From positions 1-64,000 of the forward strand of contig CALDUT010000003.1 of NCBI GenBank assembly GCA_937924775.1: a stretch of 64,000 nucleotides of DNA. Reading direction: 5' to 3'. How positions within the stretch are numbered: position 1 is the stretch's first letter; each line of letters starts with the position of its first letter. The notes beneath the pieces were generated by a model. That model ran no database searches. It was not told the origin of the DNA and worked only from the letters and a program-made list of their open reading frames with translations. The position numbers were made by a program, and so were the translations under genes. This document shows, piece after piece, positions 1 to 8,929 of the stretch. The stretch is from an uncultured Gemmata sp. GTDB lineage: Bacteria; Planctomycetota; Planctomycetia; Gemmatales; Gemmataceae.

Positions 1-1
1 C

Positions 2-175
2 GAAGGGGGCAGGCTGACGCTGCGTTGCGAGAAGAACCGCTACGGGGCCTTGGCTGACATCCCGACCAAGTTTGACGCCGAGATTCAGAAGTTCACGTTG
101 CCACCGGCCGGACTGGAAGCGTTCGACGCCGTGACGCCGGCCGCCACGATGGGCAGCAAGCCGAAGGGGGGCTGA
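2..175 (+). CDS. C-terminal end of a replication-type ATPase (partial)
   Basis: An open frame enters from the left edge and ends at TGA 173-175, giving 57 residues of a protein whose beginning lies outside the window. The piece contains LTLRCEKNRYGAL. This resembles the last strands of RecA-like AAA_25/RepA-type helicases, where a basic K-N-R-x-G segment follows the ATPase core. Its stop is one base from the start of the next gene, and a recombinase lies just downstream. That order (ATPase, helix-turn-helix protein, integrase) is common in planctomycete integrative elements. Family assignment rests on one short segment and is tentative. Confidence 0.45.
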   Translation, partial: EGGRLTLRCEKNRYGALADIPTKFDAEIQKFTLPPAGLEAFDAVTPAATMGSKPKGG

Positions 176-176
176 C

Positions 177-539
177 GTGCGAGAACTGACGCTGCGTGAA
201 GTCAACGAGCAGTACGGGGGCATTCTGCCGCCGGACGCCGTGCTGCGGCCCGACGACGCCGAAATCACCCCTTCGGCGGTGCCGCAACCGCACCGCCCGA
301 AGGGGGCCTCCTCGACGCCGAAACGCCGCAACCGCTCGGAACGGTTCGCCGTGCTGAATACCTTCGTCGACTTCGGGATTGTCGACTCAAAGCTGACACC
401 GGCCGAAGTGGTTGTGTGGCTCGTGCTGTACCGCGACACGAAGGGCGACGGGACCGCCCGCACGGCACAAGCCGACATCGCTCGCCGCGCCGGGCTGAAC
501 GTTCGCACCGTTCGTCGCGCTGTGGCAGTGGTGCGCTGA
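177..539 (+). CDS. Helix-turn-helix protein of an integrative element, apparently truncated
   Basis: This 120-residue product starts at GTG 177, one base after the upstream stop, so the two were probably co-transcribed. Residues about 55-118 form a winged-helix/helix-turn-helix domain: LTPAEVVVWLVLYRDTK, then the recognition part AQADIARRAGLNVRTVRRAV. Such proteins in mobile elements usually act as replication or excision regulators. The protein stops immediately after the recognition helix, where family members normally continue with a wing and a short C-terminal tail. The next bases, in another frame, encode the N-terminal segment of an integrase. A deletion joining the two genes would explain this. 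It is probably not functional in its original form. Confidence 0.6.
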   Translation: MRELTLREVNEQYGGILPPDAVLRPDDAEITPSAVPQPHRPKGASSTPKRRNRSERFAVLNTFVDFGIVDSKLTPAEVVVWLVLYRDTKGDGTARTAQADIARRAGLNVRTVRRAVAVVR

Positions 540-696
540 CATCACCGACGAAAACGGCCGCCGTCGACGGGTCTATCTCTCCGCCGTCAAAGATGCGGCC
601 CAAGCGATGCTGGCTGAGTTACTCAGAAAAATTGAGCTGCGGAAAGCGGGGGTGCTCGATCGCTACGCCGACCACCGCCGGCGTGCCTTAACTTGA
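538..696 (+). pseudogene. Detached N-terminal segment of the tyrosine recombinase (frameshifted)
   Basis: Read from 538 in the frame ending at TGA 694-696, this stretch encodes DITDENGRRRRVYLS followed by a helix ending DRYADHRRRALT. The pattern fits the arm-type DNA-binding N-terminus of planctomycete integrases, where a G-R-x-R-R-V-x-L-S strand precedes a helix and then the core-binding domain. Dropping one T near 693-694 joins it directly to the downstream frame as ALT-ELLAEYRQHL. The recombinase therefore looks broken by a +1 insertion. There is no start codon of its own. Upstream it runs into the truncated helix-turn-helix gene. Confidence 0.6.
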
Positions 697-697
697 G

Positions 698-1726
698 TTG
701 TTGGCTGAATATCGCCAACACCTGAACGCTATGGGGACCTCACCCCGCGAATCCGACCAAATCATCCACCGCTGCGAGCGGACTTTCACCGACTGCGGGT
801 TTGTGTTACTGTCGGACCTCGACGCCGGGGCGGTGGAACGTTGGCTGGCTGAGGGGCGAGCGTTACCTAAGACCGCGGGCGGTTTCGGCCCCATGACCAG
901 CAACCACTACCGCCGCAGCTTAGTAGCGTTCGGCAATTGGATGGTCAAAGCCCGCAAAATCGCCGAAAATCCGTTCCGGCACATCCCCCGAGTGAATACC
1001 CAAACAGACATTCGGCACCAGCGGCGGGCCCTTTCCCACGAAGAGTTTGCCCGCTTACTCGAAGCCGCCCGGACCGGCAGGACCTATTACCGCTTGTCCG
1101 GCCCGGACCGCCACATGTTGTTCCTAGTAGCCGCCCTGACCGGGCTTCGGGCTAAGGAGTTGACTAGTCTGACGCCGGAATCCTTTCGCTTGAAGGACGA
1201 CCCGCCCGTGGTGATTGTGGAAGCGGCCTATTCCAAACATCGCCGGCGGGACGAAGTGCCGTTGCACCCGGACTTGGTGGCCGAGCTGCTTCACTGGCTG
1301 GCCGACAAGCCCGCAGGGGTTCCCCTGTGGCCCGGCAACTGGGCGCGATACACTGCGGCCGTGGACCTAATCCGGCACGACCTGGGCGTGGCCCGTGCTC
1401 GATGGCTCCAAGAAGCCAGTTCCCCCTCAGTTCGGAGTGAGCGGGAAGCGTCGGACTTCTTGGCTTATCAGGATCGGGAAGGGCGCTTCGCCGACTTTCA
1501 CAGCTTACGGCATCGGTTCATCACGGAGTTAGCCCGGGCGGGAGTGTCGCCCAAGGATGCCAAGGAACTGGCCCGGCATTCGACAATCACGTTGACGATG
1601 GACTGCTACGCCCACGTCGGGTTGAAGGATACGGCCGCGGCCGTGGCCCGGCTGAGTGTGCCGACCGGCCCCCGCGGACTGCCCCATCGGCAGGTTTCCC
1701 GGGCCACCGGGACCGCTGACGCGTAG
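698..1726 (+). CDS. Tyrosine-type recombinase/integrase (main part of a frameshifted gene)
   Basis: The 342-residue frame, opened by TTG 698, contains a SAM-like core-binding domain (about residues 1-95) and the full catalytic domain. The active-site set is visible: R151 in TGLRAKEL, K180 in YSKHRRRDE, H268 and R271 in HSLRHRF, H294 in LARHS and the nucleophile Y304 in MDCYAH. It would carry out site-specific strand exchange for an integrative element. The N-terminal arm-binding part lies in a different frame just upstream, so this is probably a C-terminal remnant and not a native start. Its 3' end faces a tRNA-Arg gene about 175 bp away, a usual attachment target for this family. Confidence 0.8.
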   Translation: MLAEYRQHLNAMGTSPRESDQIIHRCERTFTDCGFVLLSDLDAGAVERWLAEGRALPKTAGGFGPMTSNHYRRSLVAFGNWMVKARKIAENPFRHIPRVNTQTDIRHQRRALSHEEFARLLEAARTGRTYYRLSGPDRHMLFLVAALTGLRAKELTSLTPESFRLKDDPPVVIVEAAYSKHRRRDEVPLHPDLVAELLHWLADKPAGVPLWPGNWARYTAAVDLIRHDLGVARARWLQEASSPSVRSEREASDFLAYQDREGRFADFHSLRHRFITELARAGVSPKDAKELARHSTITLTMDCYAHVGLKDTAAAVARLSVPTGPRGLPHRQVSRATGTADA

Positions 1727-1732
1727 CGAGTA

Positions 1733-1786
1733 TGTAGCGTCCTGCGCAGCAGAAATTGCTGCGTGTAGCGTCCTGCGCAGCAGAAA
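1733..1786 (+). repeat. Two 23-bp direct repeats downstream of the integrase
   Basis: Identical 23-bp copies occupy 1733-1755 and 1764-1786, beginning TGTAGCGTCCTG and ending CAGCAGAAA, with a 31-bp period. Each contains the 8-bp palindrome CTGCGCAG. They lie between the recombinase stop and the tRNA-Arg 3' end, where arm-type binding sites of an attachment region are expected. A simple slippage duplication is equally possible. Confidence 0.8.
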
Positions 1787-1901
1787 GCAGTGACGAACGG
1801 GTACGTTTGGCCACTGTCGAGGAATCAGACAGTTGCCCGGAAGTGCTTGTGATTCAAGGAGTTGGGGATAATCAAGGGGGATTGAGGATGTTTGAGGAAG
1901 T

Positions 1902-1974
<73 letters not shown>

Positions 1975-2211
1975 AAGCTAATCAAATCCTATCCACAGAC
2001 TACACCCGCGTCAACTTTAAGCAGGGAGAGTTTCATAGCTTCGAGAAATGACCGAATGCTGGGTGTAATCAACTTCTTTGAGCCTATAAGAGCGAGGAAA
2101 CCACCGGTTCCCAGATCGGTCCATTCTTCACTACTAACGTTGTACATCCGCTGGTTGGTCGCGTAAATTGATAGGTGAGAGATGATAAGTCCCACGCGGG
2201 GATGGTAGGCC

Positions 2212-4533
2212 ATGACTCGCATCGTACTGCTTGTGACCGGATTGCTGGGTTGGTTGTTCCTCCTCCGACCGGTCGATGGCCAAGAACGCTACCACGAACG
2301 GGAAGTGAAGCTCGCGGACCGCGACCATTGGGCTTACCAACCCCCCCAACGTCCGGAAGTGCCGCGAGGATACCGAAATCCCATCGACGCTTTTGTGCAA
2401 AACCGATTGGCCGAGAAAGGACTCAGGCCTTCGCCGGCGGCGGATAAACTCACCCTTCTACGACGTGTGACGTTGGATCTCACCGGGCTTCCGCCGACAC
2501 CCGCTGAGGTGGAGGCCTTCTTGCGCGATGAATCCCCAAATGCTTACGAGAAAGTGGTGGAGCGGTTGCTGGCCAGCCCACACTTTGGGGAACGGTGGGC
2601 CACCCACTGGCTGGATGTTGTTCGCTTCGCCGAAAGCAACGGCTTCGAACTGGATAAAGAACGGCCCCATGCCTGGCGTTATCGTGACTACGTCATCCAA
2701 AGCTTCAACGATGATAAACCTTACGATCAGTTCGTTCGGGAACAGATCGCGGGTGATTTGCTCTGGCAGTCCCAACGGCCACACGGCAGCGGTTGGCGCG
2801 GGCTTTTTCAACATCTGATCCATCCCCCGCCGGCCGAACTGCTCATTGCCACCGGCATGCACCGGTGCGGCCCGGTTCACATCGTCAGTGGTAATCTGGA
2901 TGCCGATGTTCTGCGACAAGAGGTGCTGACAGAGATTGTCAACGGAGTCGGGGCCACCTTCCTCGGTTTGACCTTCGCGTGTTGTCGCTGTCACGATCAC
3001 AAATTCGACGCCCTGTCCTTGGGTGACTACTACCGGTTGCAGGCCTTCTTTGGTGGTGCTACGTATGTCGATGTTGATATTGCAACTTCCCGCGAGAAGG
3101 ACGATCACAAACGCAAAGCCGATGCCATCCAGGCTCAAATTGCACCCCTGAAAAAGCAAATCCAAGCCTTGGATGAACCGGTGCGTGCCCGTGTCGCCCA
3201 AGAGAAACGGAACAAGCTCGAACCGAAATACCGCGACGCTCTCGACACACCTGTGGAAAACCGCACACCCGAACAGAAGATGCTGGCAGCCCATGCCAAA
3301 ACCCTAATTCAAGTGCGGTGGGATGAAATTCTGGCGGCCATGGCCCCCGAGGATTTAGCCCGCCGCACCCAATTGCGGCAGCAGGTGCATCAGCTCGAAG
3401 CGACTTTGCCGCCGCCGCCAGCCACGGCCTGGGCCATTGCCGAAACTCAGCCAGACGCAAAAACGTTCGTGCTGAAACGCGGTGACCCCCACCGCAAGGC
3501 CACCGAGGTTCGCCCCGGTTATCCGCGGGTCATCGCGGGGGATTCCCCCCCTCCGCAGTCTCGCCTGGATTTGGCCGCATGGCTGACACGGCCCAACCAC
3601 CCACTCACAGCCCGTGTCATCGTCAATCGCTTGTGGCACTATCATTTTGGTCGTGGCATTGTCGCCACGCCCAACGACTTCGGCGTCCGGGGGGAACCGC
3701 CAACACATCCCGAATTGCTCGATTGGCTCGCCTGCGAATTGATGGAACCCACCATCCAGAATGATGTTCCAGCCGCGAAGTGGTCCCTGAAGCACATTCA
3801 CCGCCTGATCGTGACTAGCGACACTTATAAGCAATCCGCGACGACCACCCACGGGGCTGGCGTTGATCCCGACAACAAACTCCTCTGGCGGATGAACCGG
3901 CGGCGGCTGGAAGCCGAAGCCATCCGCGATTCCATCCTGGCCGTGGCCGGGACCCTCACCCGCGACATCGGCGGACCCTCGGTCAAAGTTCCTTTGGAAC
4001 CCGAGGTGTACGATCTTATTTTCACGGAAGGAGAACCCGACGGCCTGTGGCCGGTCACTCCCGATGCCCGGCAGCACACGCGGCGGTCCATTTATCTGTT
4101 CAACAAACGTAACGTCCGCCTGCCGATACTCGAGGCCCTTGATCAACCGGATACGCTCAACTCCTGCGCGGTTCGGCCCATCAGTACCTTCGCCCCGCAG
4201 GCCCTGATTCTCATGAATAGCCCGTTTGTCCTCACTCAAGGAAAAGCTATGGCCGTCGCATTGGTTCGCGACGTTGGCCACGATCCCCAAAAACAGTTAG
4301 AGGAACTGTATCGCCGTGCGGTGGGGCGATTGCCCAATCCCACCGAACGGGAACTGGCCCTGGAATTTCTTCGCGAACAGACTACAACCATCCGCCAGCG
4401 GATTCACAACGATCTACCCATCGGCCTCGACGCGGCCGATCTCCCACCCAAGGCCGATCTGGCCGCGGTGCGGGCCTTGGCCGATTTGTGCGTGGTCATT
4501 TTCAATACGCACGAATTCGTCTACTTACCTTAA
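2212..4533 (+). CDS. Secreted DUF1549/DUF1553 planctomycete protein
   Basis: The 773-residue protein begins with a signal peptide (MTRIVLLVTGLLGWLFLL, cleavage near VDGQ). A DUF1549 domain (about residues 55-270) holds the typical LTLLRRVTLDLTGLPPTPAEV and FGERWATHWLDVVRFAESNGFE blocks and a CCRCHDHKFDAL motif, formally CxxCH and a possible heme or metal site. A Lys/Glu/Gln-rich helical linker follows (about 285-400), then DUF1553 with RLWHYHFGRGIV and DFGVRGEPPTHPELLDWLA. Proteins of this type are numerous in planctomycetes and are usually paired with a DUF1501 gene, which is absent here. No N-terminal PSCyt1 cytochrome domain is present. The biochemical role is not known; an extracytoplasmic place is likely. 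Confidence 0.85.
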   Translation: MTRIVLLVTGLLGWLFLLRPVDGQERYHEREVKLADRDHWAYQPPQRPEVPRGYRNPIDAFVQNRLAEKGLRPSPAADKLTLLRRVTLDLTGLPPTPAEVEAFLRDESPNAYEKVVERLLASPHFGERWATHWLDVVRFAESNGFELDKERPHAWRYRDYVIQSFNDDKPYDQFVREQIAGDLLWQSQRPHGSGWRGLFQHLIHPPPAELLIATGMHRCGPVHIVSGNLDADVLRQEVLTEIVNGVGATFLGLTFACCRCHDHKFDALSLGDYYRLQAFFGGATYVDVDIATSREKDDHKRKADAIQAQIAPLKKQIQALDEPVRARVAQEKRNKLEPKYRDALDTPVENRTPEQKMLAAHAKTLIQVRWDEILAAMAPEDLARRTQLRQQVHQLEATLPPPPATAWAIAETQPDAKTFVLKRGDPHRKATEVRPGYPRVIAGDSPPPQSRLDLAAWLTRPNHPLTARVIVNRLWHYHFGRGIVATPNDFGVRGEPPTHPELLDWLACELMEPTIQNDVPAAKWSLKHIHRLIVTSDTYKQSATTTHGAGVDPDNKLLWRMNRRRLEAEAIRDSILAVAGTLTRDIGGPSVKVPLEPEVYDLIFTEGEPDGLWPVTPDARQHTRRSIYLFNKRNVRLPILEALDQPDTLNSCAVRPISTFAPQALILMNSPFVLTQGKAMAVALVRDVGHDPQKQLEELYRRAVGRLPNPTERELALEFLREQTTTIRQRIHNDLPIGLDAADLPPKADLAAVRALADLCVVIFNTHEFVYLP

Positions 4534-4557
4534 AGACGCTACCGGGAATCAGGAGTA

Positions 4558-5964
4558 TTACTCGATCACGAAATTCGCGACCCGATCCAGGTTGACGTGA
4601 TCCGGGGGATAATCCTTCCGCGCTGGCATGCGCGGATAAACTTCGGGAAATATATAACGGCCACTGGGCCATTCCAATGGCCAATCATCTGGCAATTCCG
4701 AGGTGGTGAAGCGTTGTTCCGCCCCTGGTGGGATTTTCCGCCCACTCGCATCACGCAGCGGTACACCCACCATCACTCGCGGGCCGTTGGGCGGAGCGGG
4801 CAACGCTCTCGTCGAAACCACCGAAGCAATATTAAAGAAGTCGTACTTCAGACCATCGCGATCGGCGGCCAACCGTTCAACCATCCGCCGCATCAAGAGG
4901 TTCATCCGGTCGCGGTCATTCGGATGGATCAAATCCAATTTGGGGGCACAAAAGGCCATACGGGTGATCCATCCCGGTCGCAACTGATGCGGAAGCAGTA
5001 GCTTACTCAAGCCGCGAGCCAGCGGACCGAACACGGTATGTTCCCCAGGCGACAGAACGTCAAACAGATCGCGTACGATCTGCCGGTTGTCGTCATACAT
5101 CCCCACACCGCCAGCTAACAGCATGGTGACATCCACCAACAGCACCAACGCCGTACAAGAACGAAACGCCGCAATCGTGGGTACAACAACGGTTTTCACA
5201 TAATGGTTATAACGCGACGTAAAAGCTTGCACCAAACCGGGTTGGTTGTGCCGCAGTGTCTCCGAAAGGGGGCAAAATTGCTGCTCTTCATCCAGACCAC
5301 AGTAGCGGAGAGCGGCGAGTTCTTCCGCCGATGCGGGCCGAGCCGGTTGCCCTTTCAGATCGAGCAAGAATGTGGATGGCGAAATCAGGGGCTTGTAGTT
5401 CAAAATGAGGTTGGCCAAAGCCAGCCGATAGGTGGCCAGCAATTCCACTTCCGAAACTTTCGGTTGGCGAAGTACGTCGAGAAAGGGCACGCAGCAGGTC
5501 CGATACGCCGTATCGTTCACCAACAGGTTCAACATCCGGTCCGACCAAGCGGTGAAGTCACACCCTAGCATCGCAGCGTCGGCAATACGTTCACCGGGGA
5601 GATCGTAGAGTTTCAACAGGCAGTCGCTGAACTTCCAATCTGACCGCTCGAATTGACAGACGAATTGTGAGCGGTCCTTGGTCTTTTCCGGCCAACGGCC
5701 GTAGTTCACCAACGAATCGCGGTAACCGTTGTAGTTGAACGCAGCCCAGCCAGCATCCGGTTCGCGGACACGGAAACGGCGAATGGTCGTTCCCGGCTTG
5801 CCGATGGGGAAGCGATCCGGGTCGTGGTCTTGCAAATGGTTAATGAGCGAGGTGAGCAAAACGGTTTTGCCAGCGTTATAAAGACCGACCACGCCCACGC
5901 GGGCTTCGGTCGTTTTCCATCGGAGAATGTTGTTCATCGTCGCATAAACTCCCTCGCCGGCCAT
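4558..5964 (-). CDS. YcjX-like P-loop NTPase
   Basis: A 468-residue cytosolic protein. It has a Walker A motif GLYNAGKT at about residues 27-34 inside GVVGLYNAGKTVLLTSLINHL, and downstream the KLYDLPGERIADAAM and WSDRMLNLLVND blocks typical of the YcjX/DUF463 family. YcjX proteins are stress-linked GTP-binding proteins of unclear role. The usual partner, a YcjF/TIGR01620 membrane protein, is not adjacent. ATG 5937 (MNNILRWKT) is an equally good start that shortens the protein by nine residues. It converges with the DUF1549 gene (24 bp between stops) and diverges from the VOC gene. Confidence 0.75.
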   Translation of the reverse strand: MAGEGVYATMNNILRWKTTEARVGVVGLYNAGKTVLLTSLINHLQDHDPDRFPIGKPGTTIRRFRVREPDAGWAAFNYNGYRDSLVNYGRWPEKTKDRSQFVCQFERSDWKFSDCLLKLYDLPGERIADAAMLGCDFTAWSDRMLNLLVNDTAYRTCCVPFLDVLRQPKVSEVELLATYRLALANLILNYKPLISPSTFLLDLKGQPARPASAEELAALRYCGLDEEQQFCPLSETLRHNQPGLVQAFTSRYNHYVKTVVVPTIAAFRSCTALVLLVDVTMLLAGGVGMYDDNRQIVRDLFDVLSPGEHTVFGPLARGLSKLLLPHQLRPGWITRMAFCAPKLDLIHPNDRDRMNLLMRRMVERLAADRDGLKYDFFNIASVVSTRALPAPPNGPRVMVGVPLRDASGRKIPPGAEQRFTTSELPDDWPLEWPSGRYIFPEVYPRMPARKDYPPDHVNLDRVANFVIE

Positions 5965-6095
5965 GCGGGAATGGCCATCCGCGGCTTCCCGCCGTTACTA
6001 GGCCGATACCAGCCCCGGCTTTGCCCGCGGTCACGTTGAGCGAAACTCATTCCTACAATGATGAAAAGCCCACAAAATCTAGCCGGTAAATTTTT

Positions 6096-6503
6096 ATGCG
6101 TACCCTGCAGTTGAGTCGGCTCGATCATTGTTCGGTCATCATAACCGATATTGCCAAAGCCCGCAGCTTTTACCGGGATGTGTTGGGTCTGCGGGAAATT
6201 CCCAAACCAAAAACATTCGATTTTGTGGCGTTGTGGTTTCAATTAGACGATGGCCAGACAATTCACCTATTGCAAAAGCCACAAGCCGATCCGCGCAGCC
6301 CGCGGCACTTCGCCTTGCGTGTGGCCGACGCCCAAGCAGCGCGCAAACATTTCCGCGCCTGCGGTATCGACATCCTAGAAACCGGCCCGATTCCCCACTG
6401 CGATCGCTTTTTCGTGATGGATCCAGATGGCAACCGTATCGAAATCATTCAATGGTTACAGCCTTATGACCCGGCCACCAGTGGGGCAACGGCACTTGAC
6501 TAA
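6096..6503 (+). CDS. VOC-family (glyoxalase/bleomycin-resistance fold) protein
   Basis: At 135 residues this is a single vicinal-oxygen-chelate domain. It starts with the LDHCSVIITDIAKARSFYRDVLGL strand-helix unit and ends with FFVMDPDGNRIEIIQW, which carries the usual metal-ligand glutamate near the C-terminus. H11 (LDH) and the H in HFALRV are candidates for the other metal ligands. Such proteins include glyoxalases, ring-cleaving dioxygenases and antibiotic-binding proteins, and the substrate cannot be read from sequence. It is divergent from the YcjX-like gene and 44 bp upstream of uvrC, so it may be co-transcribed with uvrC. Confidence 0.85.
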   Translation: MRTLQLSRLDHCSVIITDIAKARSFYRDVLGLREIPKPKTFDFVALWFQLDDGQTIHLLQKPQADPRSPRHFALRVADAQAARKHFRACGIDILETGPIPHCDRFFVMDPDGNRIEIIQWLQPYDPATSGATALD

Positions 6504-6547
6504 CCCGCGACAGGAACGCTACAATGTAGTGAACGGGAGAACACTCG

Positions 6548-7894
6548 ATGAAGGAAGAACCCTCACCCGTCGTCAGTGAGCAAACGCCCGATCCGCGAGA
6601 CCCTGCGGCCAAAGTGCGGACTTTTCCCCCCACTCCGGGTGTGTACCTGATGAAAGACGCCGCGGGTAACGTCATTTATGTCGGCAAGGCGAAAAATCTC
6701 CGCAGCCGGGCGTCGTCCTACTTCAGCAAAGATGCCGTTAATGATGTTCGCATACGCGATTGGATTCACCTGGTCCGCGACGTGGATTACATCGAAACCG
6801 CCGACTCCATCGCCGCGGTCTTCTTGGAAGCGCGGATGATCAAAGACCTCCGCCCCAAATTCAACAAAGAATTGAAGGACGACAAAACCTTCCCCTATCT
6901 CCAGATTCGTACGCGCGAGGAATTCCCCCGCGTTGAGATCACGCGGAAACCTCGTCGCCACGGGGTGCGGCTTTATGGCCCGTTTACCAGCACCAAGAGT
7001 TTACGCCTTGCGGTCAATGTACTCCAGCGGTTGTTTCAGTTCCGTACCTGCACGCTCGATATTCGCTCGGACGAAAACCGCTGGAAATGGTTTCGGCCAT
7101 GCTTGCTCCACAGCATTCGCCGTTGTACAGCCCCGTGCAACTTGCGTGTGGGGCGAGAGGAATACCGCGCGCAGATCCAGAAACTCATCTTCGTTCTGGA
7201 GGGTAAAAAAGACAAACTCCTTCGCCACATGGAGCGGGAGATGCTCGCCGCCAGTGAAGCCTTCCACTTCGAGAAGGCCAAGCGACTGCGCGACGAGATC
7301 AGCGCGTTGCAAAAATTGGACCTGCGCGGGGATGTTCAGACCGATGCCCAACCGGAAGTGTTTCCCATCGACCCCAAGAAGGGCCTCCGCGGATTGCAAA
7401 AAGTCCTGGGATTGGCCAAGCCGCCGCGCACCATCGAGGGCATCGACATTGCCCACCTCGCCGGGCAGGATACGGTCGCGTCGTTGGTGTCGTTTCTCGA
7501 TGGGCTGCCGTTCAAACCGGGCTACCGGCGGTTCAAGATTCAATCCGTTGATGGGATCGACGACTTTGCCAGCATGCGGGAAGTGGTGACGCGGCGGTTC
7601 CGCCGTCTCCGCGACGACGACGAGGTTTTTCCTGACATTTTGCTTATCGACGGCGGCAAAGGGCAGCTCAACGCGGCCCGCGATGCCTTCGCGGCGCTGG
7701 GTATTGAACCGCCGTGTTTGATTTCCTTGGCCAAACAGCAGGAGGAAATTTTCCGCCCTGGTGTGGCGGAACCGATTAAGCTGAGCCGGCACTCCGCGGC
7801 CCTGCGGCTTCTGCAATACGTCCGCGACGAGGCTCACCGCTTTGCCCAGCATTACCACCACATGCTCCGACGCAAGCGCATCACGGACGAGTGA
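6548..7894 (+). CDS. uvrC: UvrC-type excinuclease lacking the C-terminal HhH domain
   Basis: UvrC makes the dual incisions in nucleotide excision repair. The 448-residue product has the GIY-YIG nuclease (about residues 25-105: TPGVYLMKD, YVGKAKNLRSR, EARMIKDLRPKFN), then a UVR motif (EAFHFEKAKRLRDEISALQ, about 240-260) for UvrB contact. An RNase H-like nuclease follows (about 295-448) with acidic residues in EGIDIAH and LLIDGGKGQL and the His in RDEAHRFA. Full-length UvrC proteins are nearer 600 residues and end in a tandem helix-hairpin-helix DNA-binding domain. Here the protein stops just after the RNase H fold, with no frameshift visible downstream. An alternative label is a UvrC-homologous (Cho-like) endonuclease. 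Confidence 0.85.
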   Translation: MKEEPSPVVSEQTPDPRDPAAKVRTFPPTPGVYLMKDAAGNVIYVGKAKNLRSRASSYFSKDAVNDVRIRDWIHLVRDVDYIETADSIAAVFLEARMIKDLRPKFNKELKDDKTFPYLQIRTREEFPRVEITRKPRRHGVRLYGPFTSTKSLRLAVNVLQRLFQFRTCTLDIRSDENRWKWFRPCLLHSIRRCTAPCNLRVGREEYRAQIQKLIFVLEGKKDKLLRHMEREMLAASEAFHFEKAKRLRDEISALQKLDLRGDVQTDAQPEVFPIDPKKGLRGLQKVLGLAKPPRTIEGIDIAHLAGQDTVASLVSFLDGLPFKPGYRRFKIQSVDGIDDFASMREVVTRRFRRLRDDDEVFPDILLIDGGKGQLNAARDAFAALGIEPPCLISLAKQQEEIFRPGVAEPIKLSRHSAALRLLQYVRDEAHRFAQHYHHMLRRKRITDE

Positions 7895-7956
7895 TCATGG
7901 GCGTTACTTCCAAGCGGAACGCTCCACAGTGCCGCAGGACCGACCCGTGACGAAGC

Positions 7957-8859
7957 TCATTGCCGCGCGGCCCCGCGCACACGCATCGGGATCGCGTATA
8001 ATCCGGTACTGGCTGTGATGAACAACGTCTTTTTGTCTTTGCCACCAAAGCAGACGTTGGACGTCCAACGCTCGGGAACGTCGATGTGCCCGATTCTCCC
8101 TCCTGCTTTGTCGAAAATCGTCACTCCGCTACCGGTCAGATAGACATTGCCGCGCTCGTCGATGGTCATGCCGTCGGAACCTTGTTCGCAGAATAGCTTG
8201 CGGTTTTTGAGCGCGCCATCAGGAGCGATGTCGTACTGATAGGTCTTTTTGGCTCCGATGTCGGCCACATAGAGCGTTTTGCCATCGGGTGTACCGATGA
8301 TGCCGTTGGGTTGTTTCAGCTCACCCGCATCTGCCCGGCTCAGCCGACCATCTGTACTCCGGAAGTAGACCGCGTTCTGGTCTTGTTCTGGGCCGCCCCG
8401 TTTCCAATAGGGGCGTTTGTAATACGGATCGGTAAAAAAAGCACTGCCGTCGTCGCGAACCCAAATATCGTTGGGGCCATTGAGCAGTTTGCCGCCGTAA
8501 TCTTTCACCAACACGGTGATTTTCTTCGTTTTTACGTCAATCTTCCACAGCTCGTTCTTCTCATCAGCGCAGGCCCACAGGTGGCCATCTTTGTCGAATG
8601 CCAGACCGTTAGCCCGGCCCGACGGTTCCATGAAAACACTCAGTTGGCCATCGATGCTCCACTTCCAAATGCGATTGTTGGGTTGATCGGTGAAGTAAAC
8701 ATTCCCCTCGGCATCGGGTGCCGGACCTTCGGTGAATCGGAAATCCCCGGCGATTTTCTTGACCTTCGCCCCAGGTTCGACAGGGGATGCATCCTCGGCT
8801 GCCACTAAGGCCGTCGTGGCTGTGGCGAATGCGACCAGAAGGGTAATTCCGCGCATCAT
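7957..8859 (-). CDS. Secreted SMP-30/gluconolactonase-like beta-propeller
   Basis: A 300-residue protein with a signal peptide (MMRGITLLVAFATATTALVAAED) and a six-bladed SMP-30/gluconolactonase/LRE fold. Blocks include FTEGPAPDAEGNVYFTDQPNNRIWKW, NGPNDIWVRDDGSAFFTDPYY, QPNGIIGTPDGKTLYVAD and GSDGMTIDERGNVYLTG. The Glu in TEGP, the Asn in NGPND and the Asp in SDGM match the divalent-metal ligands of this family. It probably hydrolyses a lactone or a similar sugar derivative outside the cytoplasm. The open frame extends to 9081, but that would place a poor extension across ruvX. ATG 8859 immediately before the signal peptide is the better start, with a GGAG about 9 nt upstream. It is last in the minus-strand run. 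Confidence 0.85.
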   Translation of the reverse strand: MMRGITLLVAFATATTALVAAEDASPVEPGAKVKKIAGDFRFTEGPAPDAEGNVYFTDQPNNRIWKWSIDGQLSVFMEPSGRANGLAFDKDGHLWACADEKNELWKIDVKTKKITVLVKDYGGKLLNGPNDIWVRDDGSAFFTDPYYKRPYWKRGGPEQDQNAVYFRSTDGRLSRADAGELKQPNGIIGTPDGKTLYVADIGAKKTYQYDIAPDGALKNRKLFCEQGSDGMTIDERGNVYLTGSGVTIFDKAGGRIGHIDVPERWTSNVCFGGKDKKTLFITASTGLYAIPMRVRGAARQ

Positions 8860-8929
8860 CAGTGTGGCTCCAGATTCAGGAAAGAACATGCCGGAGAGTG
8901 GGCGAGGAGGAAACGATCCCGAGTGGCTT

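Noticed and set aside
1989-1997. DnaA-box-like CTATCCACA next to tRNA-Arg
   Set aside because: It is a single 8-of-9 match with no further boxes, AT-rich unwinding element or dnaA/dnaN nearby, so it is not evidence for an origin.
1989-2222. 77-codon minus-strand frame between tRNA-Arg and the DUF1549 gene
   Set aside because: No ribosome-binding site, no domain, and it overlaps the start of the DUF1549 gene. I treat 1,975-2,211 as intergenic.
3355-4290. 311-codon minus-strand open frame within the DUF1549/DUF1553 gene
   Set aside because: The plus-strand protein has recognisable DUF1553 blocks across the same bases. The antisense product resembles nothing.
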